Assembly: GCF_019457535.1 (NCBI RefSeq)
Contig: NZ_CP080417.1
Span: forward strand, 1,860,001 to 1,924,000
Length of the DNA stretch: 64,000 nt
DNA from: Shewanella halotolerans
GTDB taxonomy: Bacteria; Pseudomonadota; Gammaproteobacteria; Enterobacterales; Shewanellaceae
Direction of reading: 5' to 3'
Within the stretch, counting starts at the first letter, position 1, and the number at the start of each line of letters is the position of its first letter. Below, in pieces: positions 28,720-38,241 of this stretch. The notes beneath the pieces were generated by a model. It was not told where the DNA came from and did no database searches. It was given only the letters and a program-made list of their open reading frames with translations. Both the position numbers and the translations under genes were made by a program.

Positions 28720-29736
28720 ATGTCGCAGGAATTTAACGTCGTCGTTTTAGGTGCATCGGGAGCCGTGGGTCAAACAATGATTGAGATCCTCGAAGAGCGC
28801 AACTTTCCCGTTGCCAACTTGTATCCTCTGGCCAGTAGTCGTAGTGCGGGCGACACGGTAACTTTCCATGGTAAACAGGTCGAAATTTTGGATGTGGAGA
28901 CCTTCGATTGGTCTCAGGCGCAAATAGGTTTCTTCTCGGCGGGCGGTGACGTGTCGGCGAAGTGGGCCCCCATCGCCGCCGAACATGGTTGTGTGGTGAT
29001 CGATAATACCTCGCACTTCCGTTACGACATCGATATCCCTCTGGTCGTTCCCGAGGTGAACCCACAGGCGATCGCCGATTTCCGTAATCGCAACATCATC
29101 GCCAACCCGAATTGCTCGACTATCCAGATGTTGGTTGCCCTTAAGCCTATCTATGATGCCTTTGGGATCTCTCGCATCAATGTAGCGACCTACCAGTCGG
29201 TATCTGGTTCGGGCAAGCAGGCTATCGAAGAGCTGGCCAATCAGTGCGCCAAGCTGCTTCAGGGACTACCGGTAGAGCCTAAGGCCTATCCTAAGCAGAT
29301 CGCCTTTAACGTGTTGCCGCAGATCGATAAGTTTATGGACAACGGCTACACCAAAGAAGAGATGAAGATGGTCTGGGAAACCCAGAAGATCTTCGGTGAT
29401 GATCAGATAGTGGTTAACCCAACAGCGGTACGTGTGCCGGTATTCTATGGTCACTCTGAGGCGGTACATATCGAAACTGTGCAGCCGGTGAGTGCCGACG
29501 ATGTTAAGGCCGTGTTGCGTGATGCGCCTGGCGTGGAGCTGTTCGAGTCTAACGAAGAGTATCCAACGGCGGTGACCGAAGCGGCAGGAACCGACCCTGT
29601 ATACGTGGGCCGCGTGCGCGAAGATATCTCTCACCCTAACGGCATCAACCTCTGGGTTGTGTCTGATAACATTAGAAAAGGCGCTGCGCTTAACAGCGTA
29701 CAGATAGCCGAAGTCTTGGTCAGAGACTACTACTGA
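28720..29736 (+). CDS. asd: Aspartate-semialdehyde dehydrogenase
   Basis: Asd reduces aspartyl phosphate to the semialdehyde for lysine, diaminopimelate, methionine and threonine synthesis. The 338-residue protein starts at ATG 28720 (MSQEFNVVVLGASGAVGQ), 2 bases after pdxB; an in-frame earlier start lies within pdxB. The nucleophile is in NPNCSTIQM, with YQSVSGSGKQA and the catalytic His in GHSEAVHIE. These residues argue for a working enzyme, not the inactive Usg paralogue found at this position in E. coli. Confidence 0.95.
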   Translation: MSQEFNVVVLGASGAVGQTMIEILEERNFPVANLYPLASSRSAGDTVTFHGKQVEILDVETFDWSQAQIGFFSAGGDVSAKWAPIAAEHGCVVIDNTSHFRYDIDIPLVVPEVNPQAIADFRNRNIIANPNCSTIQMLVALKPIYDAFGISRINVATYQSVSGSGKQAIEELANQCAKLLQGLPVEPKAYPKQIAFNVLPQIDKFMDNGYTKEEMKMVWETQKIFGDDQIVVNPTAVRVPVFYGHSEAVHIETVQPVSADDVKAVLRDAPGVELFESNEEYPTAVTEAAGTDPVYVGRVREDISHPNGINLWVVSDNIRKGAALNSVQIAEVLVRDYY

Positions 29737-29774
29737 TAGCCAGCCCTAACGGGTGAAGTAGTGCATAAGTGGAG

Positions 29775-29803
29775 AAAAAGCCTGCAGTTTGCAGGCTTTT
29801 TTT
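29775..29803 (+). terminator. Rho-independent terminator after asd
   Basis: AAAAAGCCTGCA and TGCAGGCTTTTT with a 3-base loop and extra T. Confidence 0.92.
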
Positions 29804-29936
29804 GTGTGATCACTTGTTTTTGAAATGTGAACAGTAGCAGGTCACCTAAAACTGGTTTATAGTAATCTCAATAAATACAATTGCCTAAAGCACACTGCCA
29901 AATGGCAGTCCATCATCGCTTGAAAGGGAAGAATTG

Positions 29937-32636
29937 ATGAACTTTCGCACATCGCATCTTGCTGGTTTGCTAGCCAGCGCACTGCTTGTTCTCTCGTCGA
30001 CTTCGGGTCTTTTATCTGCCGCAGAACCTCTCAATATTACCGGTCCAGATGGTGAAAGTCGCCAGACCCTGCGCCAATATGGCCCAACTACGGCATCCGA
30101 TACCTTCTGGAGTATTGCGCAGAAAACCCGTCCCGATGCGAGTGTGACTATCTATCAGGTGATGGCAGCGATTTATGAAGCCAATCCTCATGCTTTTACC
30201 AGCGACAACTACAACAGCCTAGAGAAAGGGATGATCCTGCTGATCCCATCTAAAGAGGTGATGCTGGCTATTCCTAAGAGCCTGGCTAAACAGCAGGCAG
30301 AGAGTAACGATAAAGGCTGGCGTCAGAAGCCACAGACGGCAGCAAAGCCTAAGCCGGCAGTGACACCGACTAAACAGGCTCAGGCGGCAGAAGCTAGTCA
30401 GCCAGAGATGGTTCAGGCTGATAAGCCTAGCGCCGAGCAGCAGAAGCAGATCGAGGCGTTAACCGCCAAGCTCGAGGCTGAGCAGGCCAAGAACCTGTCG
30501 CTCACCGATGAGTTGGCCAGGGCACAGGATAAGTTAAACCTGGGCAACAACGACAGCGAGATGTTGCAGGCCAAGATAGATGAACAAAGCAGCCGTATCG
30601 CCGAGCTGGAAGAGGCGCTGCTGGTACAGAAAGAGCAGAAGGCGCAGCTAAACAGCGAAGTCGAGCAGCTTCGTCAGCAGCTGGCCGCCGCGACCCAACC
30701 GACAAAACCTAAAGAGGTGGACGACAGCTGGCGCACCATGATGGACAACCCGCTCTATCTCGGTCTGTTCGCGGCCATTCCAGCACTATTGCTATTGGTA
30801 TTGGTATGGCTATTTATCAAGCGTCGCAATAACAAGAGCGAGGCGGTCGAGTCGAACGCGCCTGTGACGCCACCTATGGACGATAAGCCTGTCGCGCCAG
30901 CACCTGAAGATAGTGAAGAGATGATGGCTGTGCATCTGGATACAGATGATGAGGCCGATTCGCTGGATTCCTTGATGAAGGTCGATGAGACCCAGTTAAA
31001 ACCTGAGGCGGATCTGAGTGATGAGCTGCCCCAAGAAGCTGCCGAGATGGTAGTGGATGCGGGTGATGAGCAGGTGATGTCACCGATTGAGGATGAAGGT
31101 CAATCGCTGGACGATCTCTGGGCCGAGGCCATGGGTGAACAGGAGCAGGAAGAAGCCAAGACAACTCAGGAAGATGATCTCGACAGCCTGCTTGCCGAAC
31201 TGGACGCGCCGCAAGAAGCGCCAGTCGAAGAGGAACATGCTGAAGAGAAGAGCATCGAAGAGACTGCCTTCGAGGCGCCAGTTCTTGAGGAAGAAGAGGC
31301 GACCGCAGAGACAGATCTCGACGAACTGCTGGCCGAATTTGAGCAAGAAACTCCAAGCGAAGACGCCAAAGAGGAAGACTTGGATGCGCTGCTGGCGGAG
31401 TTTGACCTGCCGGCAGAAACTGTGAACGACGAGACTAACGTAGAAGAAGAGATTCGCGCAGAAGAGACTAGCTTAGAAGAGATTAAGCCAGAAGAAGCCG
31501 CCGAGCCTGAAGCGACAGCAGCGTCCGAGGAAACCCTGGCCGATGAGATTGCTCAGGAGCTTGAGGAGGCGATCGAGGCCAAGGGCGATGAGGGCGATGT
31601 CGATGAGACAGATCTCGATGCCTTGCTGGCAGGATTCGATGCCGAGCCCGCTGTCCAAGCGTCCGATAGCGAGGATGATGAGATTGCTCGTCAGATCGCC
31701 GCCGAGCTTGAGGAAGAAAACGATGAGGTTGAAGAGGCGGATCTTGATGCCTTACTGGCCGAATTCGAACCTGCTGCATCGGCAAGCGAGCCAGAAGCCG
31801 ACGTCGCCGATCTTGAGTTCGCCGAGGCTGAAGCTGAGGAGGCTGCACCTGAGGAGACAGGGCCAGAACTTGACGTTGCAGCCGAGTTAGCCGCAGAGCA
31901 GGAAGAAAGCAAACCGGCCGGTCATGCGCCGCTCGAGTTCGACCTGGGTGAAGATAAACCGGCTGTAGAGCTAGAAGCTGAGGAAGAGATTAAGGCCGAA
32001 GATGACGGCGAGGTGGATCTCGACACGCTGCTCGCCGATCTTGAATCGGTCGAAGAGGCGGAAGAGCCTAAGGTTGAAAAGGGCGAATCGGGCTTCTTCG
32101 GTGATCTCAAGGGGAACAAGCGCAGCAGCGATAACATGCTGGAGTGGGAATCCGCCTTGACTAGCGACGTGCCAAGCGACCAAGAGACTCAGGTTGAGGA
32201 CGATGACGACGCTATCTCGCTGCAGCTGGACGATGACGATAATCTAACCGTTGATCAGGCCTTGGCAGCCCTGGATGCGGCGGAGAATAAGCGTCCGGCC
32301 AGAGCCGTGCCCGAGCACGACCTGACCGCCTTCCAGCAAGACAACGGCTTTATCGATATCGACAGACTGCTCAATGAGGCCGACGAGGAGCAGCTGGATG
32401 TCGATAAGTACAAGGAGCTGGATGTCGACATGGGGGAGCTCGATAGCCTGATGGGCAACGCCTCCATGGTCGATGTGGATGACGAAGAGAATGCCGTCAA
32501 CGCCAAGCTGGATCTGGCCCGCGCCTATATCGAGATCGACGACATGGACAGCGCCAAGGCGCTGCTCAAAGAGGTCGAGCTGGACGGCAACGAGCGTCAG
32601 CAGCAGGAAGCCAAGAAGCTGCTAGACGAGCTCTAA
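29937..32636 (+). CDS. fimV: FimV/HubP polar landmark protein
   Basis: An 899-residue inner-membrane protein that marks the cell pole. In Vibrio and Shewanella the homologue HubP recruits ParA-type ATPases, flagellar and chemotaxis proteins. Order: signal peptide (1 to about 29), periplasmic LysM-like peptidoglycan domain (about 47-105), a coiled coil rich in Ala/Glu/Gln, a membrane helix at about 273-295 (LFAAIPALLLLVLVWLFI), then a long very acidic cytoplasmic region. That region has at least six repeats of the form DLD-[A/S/E/T]-LLAEF. The FimV C-terminal motif ends it (DLARAYIEIDDMDSAKALL). The start is ATG 29937 rather than the preceding TTG. Confidence 0.95.
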   Translation: MNFRTSHLAGLLASALLVLSSTSGLLSAAEPLNITGPDGESRQTLRQYGPTTASDTFWSIAQKTRPDASVTIYQVMAAIYEANPHAFTSDNYNSLEKGMILLIPSKEVMLAIPKSLAKQQAESNDKGWRQKPQTAAKPKPAVTPTKQAQAAEASQPEMVQADKPSAEQQKQIEALTAKLEAEQAKNLSLTDELARAQDKLNLGNNDSEMLQAKIDEQSSRIAELEEALLVQKEQKAQLNSEVEQLRQQLAAATQPTKPKEVDDSWRTMMDNPLYLGLFAAIPALLLLVLVWLFIKRRNNKSEAVESNAPVTPPMDDKPVAPAPEDSEEMMAVHLDTDDEADSLDSLMKVDETQLKPEADLSDELPQEAAEMVVDAGDEQVMSPIEDEGQSLDDLWAEAMGEQEQEEAKTTQEDDLDSLLAELDAPQEAPVEEEHAEEKSIEETAFEAPVLEEEEATAETDLDELLAEFEQETPSEDAKEEDLDALLAEFDLPAETVNDETNVEEEIRAEETSLEEIKPEEAAEPEATAASEETLADEIAQELEEAIEAKGDEGDVDETDLDALLAGFDAEPAVQASDSEDDEIARQIAAELEEENDEVEEADLDALLAEFEPAASASEPEADVADLEFAEAEAEEAAPEETGPELDVAAELAAEQEESKPAGHAPLEFDLGEDKPAVELEAEEEIKAEDDGEVDLDTLLADLESVEEAEEPKVEKGESGFFGDLKGNKRSSDNMLEWESALTSDVPSDQETQVEDDDDAISLQLDDDDNLTVDQALAALDAAENKRPARAVPEHDLTAFQQDNGFIDIDRLLNEADEEQLDVDKYKELDVDMGELDSLMGNASMVDVDDEENAVNAKLDLARAYIEIDDMDSAKALLKEVELDGNERQQQEAKKLLDEL

Positions 32637-32669
32637 TCCTGACGAGCTCTAAAATAGAAAAGCGATTTG

Positions 32670-32697
32670 AAAAACGGTGCTTAGGCGCCGTTTTTTT
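32670..32697 (+). terminator. Rho-independent terminator after fimV
   Basis: AAAACGGTGC, loop TTAG, GCGCCGTTTT with one T-G pair, and a run of T. Confidence 0.88.
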
Positions 32698-32734
32698 ATG
32701 GAGGCGAGCTAGGTCGGTAACTATCGGGATAGTT

Positions 32735-32805
32735 GACTCTCCATTTAACTCTCCACTTAACTATCCAGTTAACGCGCCATTTACTATCCAGTTAACACCT
32801 AGCTT
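32735..32805 (+). repeat. Degenerate 12-bp tandem repeat upstream of truA
   Basis: Units GACTCTCCATTT, AACTCTCCACTT, AACTATCCAGTT, AACGCGCCATTT, ACTATCCAGTT (one base short) and a decayed AACACCTAGCTT. About six copies in the fimV-truA gap, possibly overlapping the truA promoter. Confidence 0.8.
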
Positions 32806-32876
32806 GTGCTAGAATCCGCCGCCTAGCGAACAGATTTATTTAAACGTGAGTAATTAAACATGAGGACAGGTATTTC

Positions 32877-33662
32877 ATGCGCGTAGCATTAGGTATCGAA
32901 TATGATGGCAGCCGTTATTTTGGCTGGCAACGTCAGGCCGAGGTGGACTCGGTACAAGCCCAGCTCGAGAGAGCCCTATCTTTCGTTGCCAACGAACCTA
33001 TTTCGATTCAATGCGCCGGACGTACCGACGCGGGCGTTCATGCCACGGGTCAGGTGGTGCATTTCGAGACCAATGCCGTGCGTAAAGAGAGTGCCTGGAC
33101 ATTAGGGGTCAATGTCAACCTGCCGGATGATATCGCCGTGCGCTGGGCCAAGGATGTGGATGACGAGTTCCACGCCCGTTTTACCGCCACCGCCCGCCGT
33201 TATCGCTACATGATCTATAACCATCAGTTTAGACCCGGCATTCTCCGCTCTGGCGTGAGCCACTATCCGGGGCAGATAGATGAGAGCAAGATGCATGAGG
33301 CGGCCCAGTATCTGCTGGGTGAGCAGGACTTTACCAGCTTTCGCGCCATTCAATGCCAGTCAAACACCCCGTTTCGCTGTGTTCACGAGGTCAATGTGAC
33401 CCGTCAGGGCATGTATATCTGCGTCGACATCAAGGCCAACGCCTTCTTGCACCACATGGTGCGTAATATCGTCGGCTCCCTGCTCGAGGTGGGCTATGGC
33501 CGCCAACCCGTGAGTTGGATTAAGGAGCTGCTGGCGCTGAAGGATCGCACTCAGGCGGCGGCGACCGCTAAACCTAACGGTCTCTATCTGGTGGATGTGA
33601 CCTATCCCGAGCACTATGCCTTGCCTAAGCTGGCCCTGGGGCCACTGTTTATGCTCGACTAA
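32877..33662 (+). CDS. truA: tRNA pseudouridine(38-40) synthase
   Basis: TruA makes pseudouridine at positions 38-40 of tRNA anticodon arms. The 261-residue protein has the catalytic aspartate in [14 protein letters not shown], the start [20 protein letters not shown] and the [13 protein letters not shown] motif. Full length. It lies between fimV and folC. Confidence 0.98.
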   Translation: MRVALGIEYDGSRYFGWQRQAEVDSVQAQLERALSFVANEPISIQCAGRTDAGVHATGQVVHFETNAVRKESAWTLGVNVNLPDDIAVRWAKDVDDEFHARFTATARRYRYMIYNHQFRPGILRSGVSHYPGQIDESKMHEAAQYLLGEQDFTSFRAIQCQSNTPFRCVHEVNVTRQGMYICVDIKANAFLHHMVRNIVGSLLEVGYGRQPVSWIKELLALKDRTQAAATAKPNGLYLVDVTYPEHYALPKLALGPLFMLD

Positions 33663-33683
33663 ACCCAAATAACCAAGATCCTG

Positions 33684-33707
33684 AACAACAACAACAACAA
33701 CAACAAC
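33684..33707 (+). repeat. (AAC)8 microsatellite between truA and folC
   Basis: Eight uninterrupted AAC units in the 80-bp gap after the truA stop and 36 bp before the folC start. Long enough to be slippage-prone. On the folC leader mRNA it would be an unstructured CAA-rich tract. Confidence 0.9.
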
Positions 33708-33742
33708 GACACTGAATAACAAAGAGTTAGAAAGATTCTGAT

Positions 33743-35041
33743 ATGACGCCTGTACCCAACGCACAATCTGGCCTTAATGACTGGCTGAATCATCTGATGG
33801 CAATTCATCCCACAGAGATAGATATGGGGCTTGGCCGCGTTGCGACCGTCGCCAAGGTCATGGGGCTCGATAGCCTCGAGGGCACCAAGGTGGTGACCGT
33901 CGCTGGCACCAATGGCAAGGGAACCACCTGCGCCATGATAGAAGCCATCATGAGAGAAGCCGGGCAGCGCGTCGGAGTCTACAGCTCGCCTCATATGCTC
34001 AAATACAATGAGCGGGTACGCATCGATGGGGTGGATGCCGGCGACGAGGCGCTTATCGAGGCGTTTTGTGCCATAGATGCCGCACGTGGCGACACCTCGC
34101 TGACCTTCTTCGAATATGCCACCTTGGCCGGACTCTACCTGTTTAAGCAGGCGAAACTGGATCTCGTATTACTCGAGGTGGGGCTGGGTGGACGCCTGGA
34201 TGCCACCAATATTATCGATGCCGATATCGCGGTGATCACCGCCATCGACATCGACCATCAGGAATACCTGGGCGATACCCGGGAATTGGTGGGCCGCGAG
34301 AAGGCGGGGATCATGCGCGCGGGCCGTCCCGTGGTGATAGGCGACCCAGACTTGCCGGTAAGCGTTGTTGAGTACGCCGAGTCTATCGGCGCCAAGATGG
34401 TAAGGGTGAATCACGAATTTAGCTACCAGGCGAGCGAGACTGAGTGGTGCTTTACCTTAGGCGAAACCATACAGCCGCAGATCTCACTGCCTAAGCTCTC
34501 AATAGAAGGGCTGCCACTACCTACCCTACCGTTAGCCAATGCGGCAACCGCCCTGGCTGTGGTGCAGCAATTGCTGGCAGAGCAGTTTGTGACAGCAGCG
34601 GCTCGCACATTTATCGATGCCGGGCTAAGCGGGGCTAAGTTAACCGGTCGTCTGGAGGTGGTCAGCGAGCAGCCTAAGATCATCTTAGATGTGGCCCATA
34701 ATCCCCATGCGGCGGCCTATCTGGCCCAGCGACTCGAGGCTTACAAGGGTAAGCGTATCTTCGCCCTGTGCGGCATGTTAAAAGATAAGGATTGCCGCGC
34801 GGTGCTCGGCCTGCTCGAAGATCAGATCCACGCCTGGTATCTGACGGACCTTAACTGTGAACGCAGCGCCAAGGCGCAAGACTTGCTCAGCTATCTGAGT
34901 GGCGATAAAGCTGCCTATGGGTTTGCCTCGGTTGAGCAGGCATACCGGGCGTTAAAGCCAGAGATTGGCCAATCCGATGTGGTAATTGTGTTTGGCTCCT
35001 TTTACACTGTGGCAGAGTTTAAGCAATTGGACCTAAGTTAA
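33743..35041 (+). CDS. folC: Folylpolyglutamate/dihydrofolate synthase
   Basis: A 432-residue bifunctional ligase that joins glutamate to dihydropteroate and folates. Motifs: GTNGKGTTCAMIEAI (P-loop), YSSPHMLKYNERVRI, LLEVGLGGRLDATN and LDVAHNPHAA. Length is normal. In E. coli, accD lies just upstream, but here folC follows truA directly after 80 bp. The dedD start codon follows the folC stop without a gap. Confidence 0.97.
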   Translation: MTPVPNAQSGLNDWLNHLMAIHPTEIDMGLGRVATVAKVMGLDSLEGTKVVTVAGTNGKGTTCAMIEAIMREAGQRVGVYSSPHMLKYNERVRIDGVDAGDEALIEAFCAIDAARGDTSLTFFEYATLAGLYLFKQAKLDLVLLEVGLGGRLDATNIIDADIAVITAIDIDHQEYLGDTRELVGREKAGIMRAGRPVVIGDPDLPVSVVEYAESIGAKMVRVNHEFSYQASETEWCFTLGETIQPQISLPKLSIEGLPLPTLPLANAATALAVVQQLLAEQFVTAAARTFIDAGLSGAKLTGRLEVVSEQPKIILDVAHNPHAAAYLAQRLEAYKGKRIFALCGMLKDKDCRAVLGLLEDQIHAWYLTDLNCERSAKAQDLLSYLSGDKAAYGFASVEQAYRALKPEIGQSDVVIVFGSFYTVAEFKQLDLS

Positions 35042-35716
35042 ATGCAGGTGGATGAAGTAGAAGTCAAACAAGAGAAGGTATCGAGCCAGTTTCAAAACCG
35101 TCTGGTGGGCATCATAGTCTTGGTGGCCCTGGGGGTGATCTTTTTGCCCGATATCTTAGATGGTAAGAAGCAGCATCAGGAAGAGCAGTTTGCCGAGATC
35201 CCACTGCGGCCCCAAGCCGAGTCTCGCCTCGAAGAGCTGGAGAGCATTACGGCCATCGACCTGAGTGATCAGCAGGCTCAGTTCGACAACCAGGTGAGCG
35301 CCCAGAATGATAGCGCCAGCCAAGCCTCAGCCGAGCAGCAGGGGGTCAATGATGGCGCGCAGGCGAAAACGGACGCCTCTAATACTGACGAAGCTAAAAC
35401 CAGCGAGCCTAAGATAAGCCCAGCGAAAGTCACGCAAGCTAAGGCTACTGAATCTAAGGTTGAGGTCGCAAGCTCGGCCTATACCCTGCAACTGGGCAGC
35501 TTTAAGAATGCGGATAATGTTAACGCCCTGGTCAAGCGACTGCGAGGCGAGGGCTACCGCGCCTATACCGTGCCGAAAAAGCCGGTGGATGGTCAGCTGA
35601 CTAAGGTGTTCGTCGGCCCGGATATCTCCAAGAGCAAGCTACAGAAGTTGCAGACCAAGCTGGATAAGTTTACCGGCCTCAAGTCGGCGGTGGTCGATTA
35701 TAACCCACTGCTGTGA
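35042..35716 (+). CDS. dedD: SPOR-domain cell division protein DedD
   Basis: A 224-residue single-span inner-membrane protein. There is a short cytoplasmic tail, a membrane helix at about 21-38 (NRLVGIIVLVALGVIFLPDIL), a periplasmic linker rich in Ala, Lys, Ser and Glu, and a C-terminal SPOR domain (about 145-220, SAYTLQLGSFKNADN) that binds denuded septal peptidoglycan. Its ATG begins on the base after the folC stop, so translation is coupled. Confidence 0.92.
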   Translation: MQVDEVEVKQEKVSSQFQNRLVGIIVLVALGVIFLPDILDGKKQHQEEQFAEIPLRPQAESRLEELESITAIDLSDQQAQFDNQVSAQNDSASQASAEQQGVNDGAQAKTDASNTDEAKTSEPKISPAKVTQAKATESKVEVASSAYTLQLGSFKNADNVNALVKRLRGEGYRAYTVPKKPVDGQLTKVFVGPDISKSKLQKLQTKLDKFTGLKSAVVDYNPLL

Positions 35717-35734
35717 CCCAGCTCATTTGATCAT

Positions 35735-35762
35735 ACGCCCAGGCTTCGTCCTGGGCGTTTCT
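35735..35762 (+). terminator. Terminator-like hairpin after dedD
   Basis: ACGCCCAGG, loop CTTCGT, CCTGGGCGT then TTTCTGTTT. Strong 9-bp stem but a short T tract. Confidence 0.75.
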
Positions 35763-35919
35763 GTTTGTGGGTTCTGGCCAAAATGGCTTTAGGGCAGAAC
35801 TCAGTGTCCGTAATTGCGGATAAACTAAATCACTTTTAAATCAGGCTAGGGGGTGAGAATGTCTTCAGTCTCTGGTAAAATCCCGCCGTCTTAATGCTAA
35901 TGCTGGATCACCTTATTCA

Positions 35920-36408
35920 ATGGTTTGGATCGATTATGCCATTATTGCGGTTATCGCAATCTCGACTTTAATTAGTCTGCTTCGTGGTTTCGTTAAGGAA
36001 GCCATGTCACTCGTGGTCTGGTTTGCCGCCTTCTTCGTGGCGAGTCAATTTTATGAAGATCTCGCCGTCTACCTGACCCAGATGCAAGATGAAATGGTGC
36101 GTAACGGCATCGCCATCGCCATCCTGTTCATCTCGACCCTTATTCTCGGTGCCTTAGTCAATTACCTTATCGGCCAACTTGTGGTCAAGACGGGCCTGTC
36201 TGGCACAGACAGGGTACTGGGCCTCTGTTTTGGCGCCCTGCGCGGTGCACTCATCGTTAGCGCGATACTCTTTTTCCTGGACGCCTTTACCGGGGCGCCC
36301 AAGACAGACTGGTGGGCCAGCTCGCAACTGGTTCCCGAATTCGGAGTGGTTATCCAGTGGTTCTTTGACTACGTGGAAAACACCTCAAGCTTTGTACCTA
36401 AAATATAA
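35920..36408 (+). CDS. cvpA: CvpA family membrane protein
   Basis: A 162-residue protein with four membrane helices (starting MVWIDYAIIAVIAISTLISLLRGFVKEA), the CvpA family. In E. coli it is needed for colicin V export and envelope tolerance to bile salts. Position directly upstream of purF is conserved. About 200 bp separate it from dedD and a hairpin intervenes, so cvpA-purF probably has its own promoter (a TAAAAT lies at about 35876-35881). Confidence 0.94.
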   Translation: MVWIDYAIIAVIAISTLISLLRGFVKEAMSLVVWFAAFFVASQFYEDLAVYLTQMQDEMVRNGIAIAILFISTLILGALVNYLIGQLVVKTGLSGTDRVLGLCFGALRGALIVSAILFFLDAFTGAPKTDWWASSQLVPEFGVVIQWFFDYVENTSSFVPKI

Positions 36409-36495
36409 GAATGCGTAAGCATAGGCGCGCCTTAACCTCAGGTCATGGCCGCAGATAATAATTATCAGAACATCTTAAAATGAGGAAACCTACCC

Positions 36496-38010
36496 ATGTG
36501 TGGTATCGTCGGAATAGTTGGCCGAACATCGGTTAATCAGACAATCTATGATGCACTCACAGTGCTACAGCATCGTGGCCAAGACGCCGCGGGCATTGTC
36601 ACCGTTGATGGCAATGCGTTTAGATTGCGTAAGGCCAATGGTCTGGTAAAAGACGTATTTGAACCTAAGCATATGCAGCGCCTGCAGGGCACTGCCGGCA
36701 TAGGTCACGTGCGTTACCCAACTGCGGGTAGCTCGAGCGCGTCTGAGGCGCAACCTTTCTATGTTAACTCTCCTTTCGGGATCTCTCTGGCGCACAATGG
36801 CAACCTGACCAACACGGTCGAGCTGCACGAGCGTCTGGTGAAGCAACGTCGTCACGTGAACACCACTTCAGATTCTGAAGTCCTGCTTAACCTGTTGGCC
36901 GACGAGCTGCAACACACCAAGAGCCAGTACCTCACTGCCGACGAGGTGTTTGAGGCGGTCACTAAGGTACATGAGTTGACACGTGGCGCCTACGCCGTGG
37001 CGGCGATGATCATCGGCCAGGGCCTGGTGGCGTTTCGTGACCCTTACGGCATCCGTCCACTGGTATTGGGTAAGAACGAGACAGAGCAGGGCACCGAATA
37101 TATGGTGGCCTCTGAGAGCGTGGCGTTAGACGCCGTAGGTTTCGAGACGGTACGTGATGTCGCTCCAGGCGAAGCCATCTATATCTCGTTAGATGGTCAG
37201 CTCTATACCCGTCAGTGCGCCCAGTCGCCAAGCTATTCACCTTGTATCTTCGAATACGTTTACTTCGCCCGTCCAGACTCGACCATCGACAAGGTGTCTG
37301 TCTACGGCAGCCGCGTCAACATGGGCACCATGTTGGGTGAGAAGATCAAGAAAGAGTGGGAAGATCACGATATCGACGTGGTGATCCCGATCCCTGAAAC
37401 TTCATGCGATATCGCCCTAGAGATCGCCCGTAACCTGGACCTGCCATACCGTCAGGGCTTCGTGAAGAACCGTTACATCGGCCGTACCTTCATCATGCCG
37501 GGTCAGCAGGAGCGTAAGAAGTCGGTTCGCCGCAAGCTAAACGCCATCAACGCCGAGTTTAAGGGCAAGAACGTGCTGCTGGTGGATGACTCTATCGTGC
37601 GCGGTACTACCTCAGAGCAGATCATCGAGATGGCCCGCGAAGCCGGTGCCAAGAAGGTTTACTTCGCCTCGGCGGCCCCTGAGATCCGTTTCCCTAACGT
37701 CTATGGTATCGACATGCCGACCTCGAGCGAGCTGATCGCCCATGGTCGCGACGCGGAAGAGATCAACAAGCTGATTGGTGCCGATGGCATCATCTTCCAG
37801 GATCTGCAAGATCTGATCGAAGCCGTACGTCAGCAGAACCCGGACATCAAACGTTTCGAGACCTCAGTATTCGACGGCAATTATATTACCAACGACGTGG
37901 ATCAGGCCTATCTGGATCACCTGACCCAGCTGCGTAACGACGATGCCAAGGCTAATCGCATCAAGGATATCGGCACTAATTTAGAGCTACATAACGTCTG
38001 TCATCCCTAA
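36496..38010 (+). CDS. purF: Amidophosphoribosyltransferase
   Basis: PurF catalyses the first committed step of purine synthesis, making phosphoribosylamine from PRPP and glutamine. The 504-residue protein keeps Cys2 as the glutaminase nucleophile ([10 protein letters not shown]) and the PRPP site [17 protein letters not shown]. No cluster-binding cysteines or propeptide, as in E. coli. A terminator follows. Confidence 0.98.
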   Translation: MCGIVGIVGRTSVNQTIYDALTVLQHRGQDAAGIVTVDGNAFRLRKANGLVKDVFEPKHMQRLQGTAGIGHVRYPTAGSSSASEAQPFYVNSPFGISLAHNGNLTNTVELHERLVKQRRHVNTTSDSEVLLNLLADELQHTKSQYLTADEVFEAVTKVHELTRGAYAVAAMIIGQGLVAFRDPYGIRPLVLGKNETEQGTEYMVASESVALDAVGFETVRDVAPGEAIYISLDGQLYTRQCAQSPSYSPCIFEYVYFARPDSTIDKVSVYGSRVNMGTMLGEKIKKEWEDHDIDVVIPIPETSCDIALEIARNLDLPYRQGFVKNRYIGRTFIMPGQQERKKSVRRKLNAINAEFKGKNVLLVDDSIVRGTTSEQIIEMAREAGAKKVYFASAAPEIRFPNVYGIDMPTSSELIAHGRDAEEINKLIGADGIIFQDLQDLIEAVRQQNPDIKRFETSVFDGNYITNDVDQAYLDHLTQLRNDDAKANRIKDIGTNLELHNVCHP

Positions 38011-38032
38011 GGGATAGCACATGCGTCAGCTA

Positions 38033-38062
38033 AAAACCGACCCCTAGTGGTCGGTTTTTTTA
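38033..38062 (+). terminator. Rho-independent terminator after purF
   Basis: AAAACCGACC, loop CCTAGT, GGTCGGTTTT and further T. Its 3' arm is the first unit of the tandem repeat described next. Confidence 0.92.
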
Positions 38063-38110
38063 TGGGAGTGGTCGGTATTTTTATAGAAGTGCTCGGTTTT
38101 TTTTATGGGG
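38047..38110 (+). repeat. Three 21-bp tandem copies of the purF terminator 3' arm
   Basis: Units at 38047-38067, 38068-38088 and 38089-38110, each of the form GTGGTCGGTTTTTTTATGGG with small changes (GTGCTCGG in the third). Only the first has a matching 5' arm immediately upstream. Confidence 0.85.
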
Positions 38111-38241
38111 CATTTTGCTACATATCTTCCCATGCGAGAGCAATTAAATACCTGATAGCATGGTGTTTTAATGCTTTAGTGCTATGTTTAATGAGTGAAA
38201 GTATTAAGCCTCGAGCCTGCCGTCATCCCTAGGAGTGATAA

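Noticed and set aside
35771..35800. GTTCTG/CAGAAC inverted repeat as a PurR site for cvpA-purF
   Set aside because: It does not resemble the PurR consensus and the arms are 18 bp apart.
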